Assembly: GCF_038502225.1 (NCBI RefSeq)
Contig: NC_091303.1
Location: 29,058,815-29,122,814, forward strand
Origin: Cherax quadricarinatus
Lineage: Eukaryota; Arthropoda; Malacostraca; Decapoda; Parastacidae
Direction: 5' to 3'
DNA length: 64,000 bases
Shown here: positions 60,927 to 64,000 of the stretch, one piece after another
How the letters are laid out: every line of letters starts with the position of its first letter
Numbering within the stretch: the first letter of the stretch is position 1
Notes under the pieces: model-generated
What the model was told of the DNA's origin: nothing
Seen by the model: only the letters and a program-made list of their open reading frames with translations
Database searches by the model: none
Position numbers and translations under genes: made by a program

Positions 60927-63077
60927 GCTGCCTCTGGCTGCCTCTGGCTGCCTCTGGCTGCCTCTGGCTGCCTCTGGCTGCCTCTGGCTGCCTCTGGCTG
61001 CCTCTGGCTACCTCTGGCTACCTCTGGCTGCCTCTGGCTGCCTCTGGCTGCCTCTGGCTACCTCTGGCTACCTCTGGCTACCTCTGGCTACCTCTGGCTG
61101 CGTCTGGCTGCCTCTGGCTACCTCTGGCTGCCTCTGGCTGCCTCTGGCTGCCTCTGGCTGCCTCTGGCTGCCTCTGGCTGCCTCTGGCTGCCTCTGGCTG
61201 CCTCTGGCTGCCTCTGGCTGCCTCTGGCTGCCTCTGGCTGCCTCTGGCTGCCTCTGGCTGCCTCTGGCTGCCTCTGGCTGCCTCTGGCTGCCTCTGGCTG
61301 CCTCTGGCTGCCTCTGGCTGGGCTGCCTCTGGCTGCCTCTGGCTGCCTCTGGCTACCTCTGGCTGCCTCTGGCTGCCTCTGGCTGCCTCTGGCTACCTCT
61401 GGCTGCCTCTGGCTGCCTCTGACTGCCTCTGGCTACCTCTGGCTGCCTCTGGCTGCCTCTGGCTGCCTCTGGCTGCCTCTGGCTACCTCTGGCTACCTCT
61501 GGCTGCCTCTGGCTGCCTCTGGCTGCCTCTGGCTGCCTCTGGCTGCCTCTGGCTACCTCTGGCTACCTCTGGCTGCCTCTGGCTACCTCTGGCTGCCTCT
61601 GGCTACCTCTGGCTACCTCTGGCTGCCTCTGTCTACCTCTGGCTGCCTCTGGCTACCTCTGGCTGCCTCTGGCTGCCTCTGGCTGCCTCTGGCTGCCTCT
61701 GGCTACCTCTGGCTGCCTCTGGCTGCCTCTGGCTGCCTCTGGCTGCCTCTGGCTGCCTCTGGCTGCCTCTGGCTGCCTCTGGCTGCCTCTGGCTGCCTCT
61801 GGCTGCCTCTGGCTACCTCTGACTACCTCTGGCTACCTCTGGCTGCCTCTGGCTACCTCTGGCTACCTCTGGCTACCTCTGGCTGCCTCTGGCTGCCTCT
61901 GGCTGCCTCTGGCTGCCTCTGGCTGCCTCTGGCTGCCTCTGGCTGCCTCTGGCTGCCTCTGGCTGCCTCTGGCTGCCTCTGGCTGCCTCTGGCTGCCTCT
62001 GGCTGCCTCTGGCTGCCTCTGGCTGCCTCTGGCTACCTCTGGCTACCTCTGGCTACCTCTGGCTGCCTCTGGCTGCCTCTGGCTGCCTCTGGCTGCCTCT
62101 GGCTGCCTCTGGCTGCCTCTGGCTGCCTCTGGCTACCTCTGGCTGCCTCTGGCTGCCTCTGGCTGCCTCTGGCTGCCTCTGGCTGCCTCTGGCTACCTCT
62201 GGCTACCTCTGGCTGCCTCTGGCTACCTCTGGCTGCCTCTGGCTACCTCTGGCTACCTCTGGCTGCCTCTGGCTACCTCTGGCTGCCTCTGGCTACCTCT
62301 GGCTGCCTCTGGCTGCCTCTGGCTACCTCTGGCTGCCTCTGGCTACCTCTGGCTGCCTCTGGCTGCCTCTGGCTGCCTCTGGCTGCCTCTGGCTGCCTCT
62401 GGCTGCCTCTGGCTGCCTCTGGCTGCCTCTGGCTGCCTCTGGCTACCTCTGGCTACCTCTGACTACCTCTGGCTACCTCTGGCTGCCTCTGGCTACCTCT
62501 GGCTACCTCTGGCTGCCTCTGGCTGCCTCTGGCTGCCTCTGGCTGCCTCTGGCTGCCTCTGGCTGCCTCTGGCTGCCTCTGGCTGCCTCTGGCTGCCTCT
62601 GGCTGCCTCTGGCTGCCTCTGGCTGCCTCTGGCTACCTCTGGCTACCTCTGGCTACCTCTGGCTGCCTCTGGCTGCCTCTGGCTGCCTCTGGCTGCCTCT
62701 GGCTGCCTCTGGCTGCCTCTGGCTGCCTCTGGCTACCTCTGGCTACCTCTGGCTACCTCTGGCTGCCTCTGGCTACCTCTGGCTGCCTCTGGCTGCCTCT
62801 GGCTACCTCTGGCTGCCTCTGGCTGCCTCTGGCTACCTCTGGCTACCTCTGGCTACCTCTGGCTGCCTCTGGCTACCTCTGGCTGCCTCTGGCTGCCTCT
62901 GGCTACCTCTGGCTACCTCTGGCTACCTCTGGCTACCTCTGGCTGCCTCTGGCTACCTCTGGCTACCTCTGGCTACCTCTGGCTACCTCTGGCTACCTCT
63001 GGCTACCTCTGGCTGCCTCTGGCTACCTCTGGCTACCTCTGGCTACCTCTGGCTACCTCTGGCTGCCTCTGGCTGCC
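60927..63077. repeat. 10-bp minisatellite array I
   Basis: About 215 copies of GGCTGCCTCT, with GGCTACCTCT as the main variant and a handful of others (GACTACCTCT, GTCTACCTCT). One extra GGCTG at about 61,316-61,325 shifts the phase. The A-form grows more common toward the right end. The plus frame 60864-62462 (CLWLPLAASG repeats) is translated repeat. A pattern of three A-forms, seven G-forms and an A-form at 62,031-62,140 recurs at 62,631-62,740. Confidence 0.97.
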
Positions 63078-63263
63078 ATAAGTTAAGTCTGATTTGATGC
63101 AAATTAAAAATTTCCCAGAAATAGTTAAAAAAAAGTTTGTAATCTTTGAAATCAGATCAGTTACTGGAAAATGCCTTTTCTGATCGACTTCAAACTTTTA
63201 CCATTGGTGGGTTTTATTAGGTAGATCCCATTTCGCTATTTTAAAGAAACTGAAAAAATCTAC
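63078..63263. other. AT-rich spacer, satellite-like
   Basis: It contains GACTTCAAACTTTTACCATT at about 63,185, matching the motif left of array I. No gene. Confidence 0.5.
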
Positions 63264-63363
63264 CTGTCCTCAGCAGACAAGTAGTGCTAACTGTCCTCAG
63301 CAGACAAGTAGTGTTAACTGTCCTCAGCAGACAAGTAGTGCTAACTGTCCTCAGCAGACAAGC
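63264..63363. repeat. 27-bp tandem repeat J (four copies)
   Basis: Core TGTCCTCAGCAGACAAGTAG plus TGCTAAC, just under four copies. The last copy is cut at AAGCCAATATC. Confidence 0.93.
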
Positions 63364-63591
63364 CAATATCAACTACAACAATGTAGTGCTAACTTTCACT
63401 TTTAACATTTTCGCAGGAAAAAGAGCCCTTAATATTAAATATTACGTGTTCCATTACTTCAACCAGGTCCAGCTTTTTCTCGCAGCTTTCTGCACTGTTA
63501 TTATTTTAACCATAACTTTGTTCTCCATTTTGTCGGTTTTTGTAGCCTTATGTTCACCTTGCTGAATATTCGATGTTTTACAGAAGCTATG
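63364..63591. other. No gene seen between repeats J and K
   Basis: Unique-looking AT-rich sequence. A plus frame opens in repeat J and reads a hydrophobic stretch (FLAAFCTVIILTITLFSILS) to a stop at 63,565. It starts inside tandem repeats and shows no family motif, so it is not called. Confidence 0.5.
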
Positions 63592-64000
63592 ACTGAAGTG
63601 TCTTTAAAGTGCTGCATCAACTGTCTGGAGTGTCTTTAAAGTGCTGCATCAACTGTCTGGAGTGTCTTTAAAGTGCTGCATCAACTGTCTGGAGTGTCTT
63701 TAAAGTGCTGCATCAACTGTCTGGAGTGTCTTTAAAGTGTTGCATCAAATGTCTGAGGTGTCTTTAAAGTGCTGCATGAAATGTCTGAGGTGTCTTTAAA
63801 GTGCTGCATCAAATGTCTGAGGTGTCTTTAAAGTGTTGCATCAAATGTCTGGAGTGTCTTTAAAGTGCTGCATCAACTGTCTGGAGTGTCTTTAAAGTGT
63901 TGCATCAAATGTCTGAGGTGTCTTTAAAGTGCTGCATCAACTGTCTGGAGTGTCTTTAAAGTGCTGCATCAACTGTCTGGAGTGTCTTTAAAGTGCTGCA
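63592..64000. repeat. 32-bp minisatellite array K (runs off window)
   Basis: About 13 copies of a 32-bp unit, core GTGCTGCATCAACTGTCTGG plus AGTGTCTTTAAA. Variants are GTGTTGCATCAAATGTCTGA. The array continues past the right edge. Confidence 0.96.

Noticed and set aside
60864..62462. 532-codon Leu/Trp/Ala-rich plus frame
   Set aside because: It is translated 10-bp repeat, and a small phase-shifting insertion at about 61,320 is tolerated because all phases are open.
63284..63565. 93-codon plus frame with a hydrophobic C-terminal segment
   Set aside because: It starts inside the 27-bp tandem repeat. Hydrophobicity follows from T-rich codons and no family is recognised.

Overview
The window is eukaryotic nuclear DNA, almost certainly from a decapod crustacean (crayfish, lobster or shrimp type). 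The evidence is the mix of degraded CR1-like, RTE-like and Tx1-like LINE fragments, Penelope-type pieces carrying hammerhead-ribozyme motifs, an AT-rich microsatellite-dotted background and an extreme load of minisatellites. The species cannot be named from the sequence. I found no intact protein-coding gene. Every long open frame is translated tandem repeat, and every recognisable protein segment is a broken retroelement.

Layout. 1-6470: 50-bp minisatellite, split by a LINE 3' end at 5461-5826. 6471-12393: old unique sequence with retroelement fossils, namely an RTE-like endonuclease, a hammerhead-bearing Penelope-like piece, a reverse-transcriptase scrap, and a minus-strand CR1-like element with an SGNH-esterase domain and endonuclease remnants. 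12394-16745: G-rich 13/15-bp minisatellite with a 0.3-kb insert. 16757-16950: second hammerhead-bearing Penelope-like piece. 16960-18902: minus-strand Tx1-like LINE (endonuclease plus start of RT) joined to the first 53 nt of U2 snRNA (18903-18955). 18956-20312: plus-strand CR1-like RT interrupted by a SINE-like insert. 20365-29222: 22-bp minisatellite. 29995-33278: 26/27-bp minisatellite. 33411-46320: 26-bp minisatellite, decaying into a 16-bp pattern to 46855. 46860-47965: about 43-bp minisatellite rich in TGAGTCA. 48111-52932: 30/31-bp minisatellite. 53693-54075: two tandem LINE 3' ends, then (TG)n. 54215-56390: GC/CpG-rich stretch with splice-donor-like sites, the only candidate for the 5' end of a host gene. 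56985-57098: (AT)n. 57768-60166: 36-bp minisatellite. 60927-63077: 10-bp minisatellite. 63264-63363 and 63592-64000: 27-bp and 32-bp minisatellites.

From these coordinates, tandem arrays cover roughly 70-75 % of the window and use about eleven distinct unit types. Several arrays carry higher-order duplications, for example an exact 79-unit (2,054-bp) shift in the 26-bp array and a 1,196-bp shift in the 50-bp array. The most interesting points are the U2 snRNA/Tx1-LINE junction, the two hammerhead motifs with compensatory stem changes, the hairpin-forming 50-bp unit, the strand-asymmetric G-rich arrays, and the packing of so many distinct minisatellites into 64 kb. There is no gene network to describe. 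The window reads as a repeat-dominated intergenic or intronic region.
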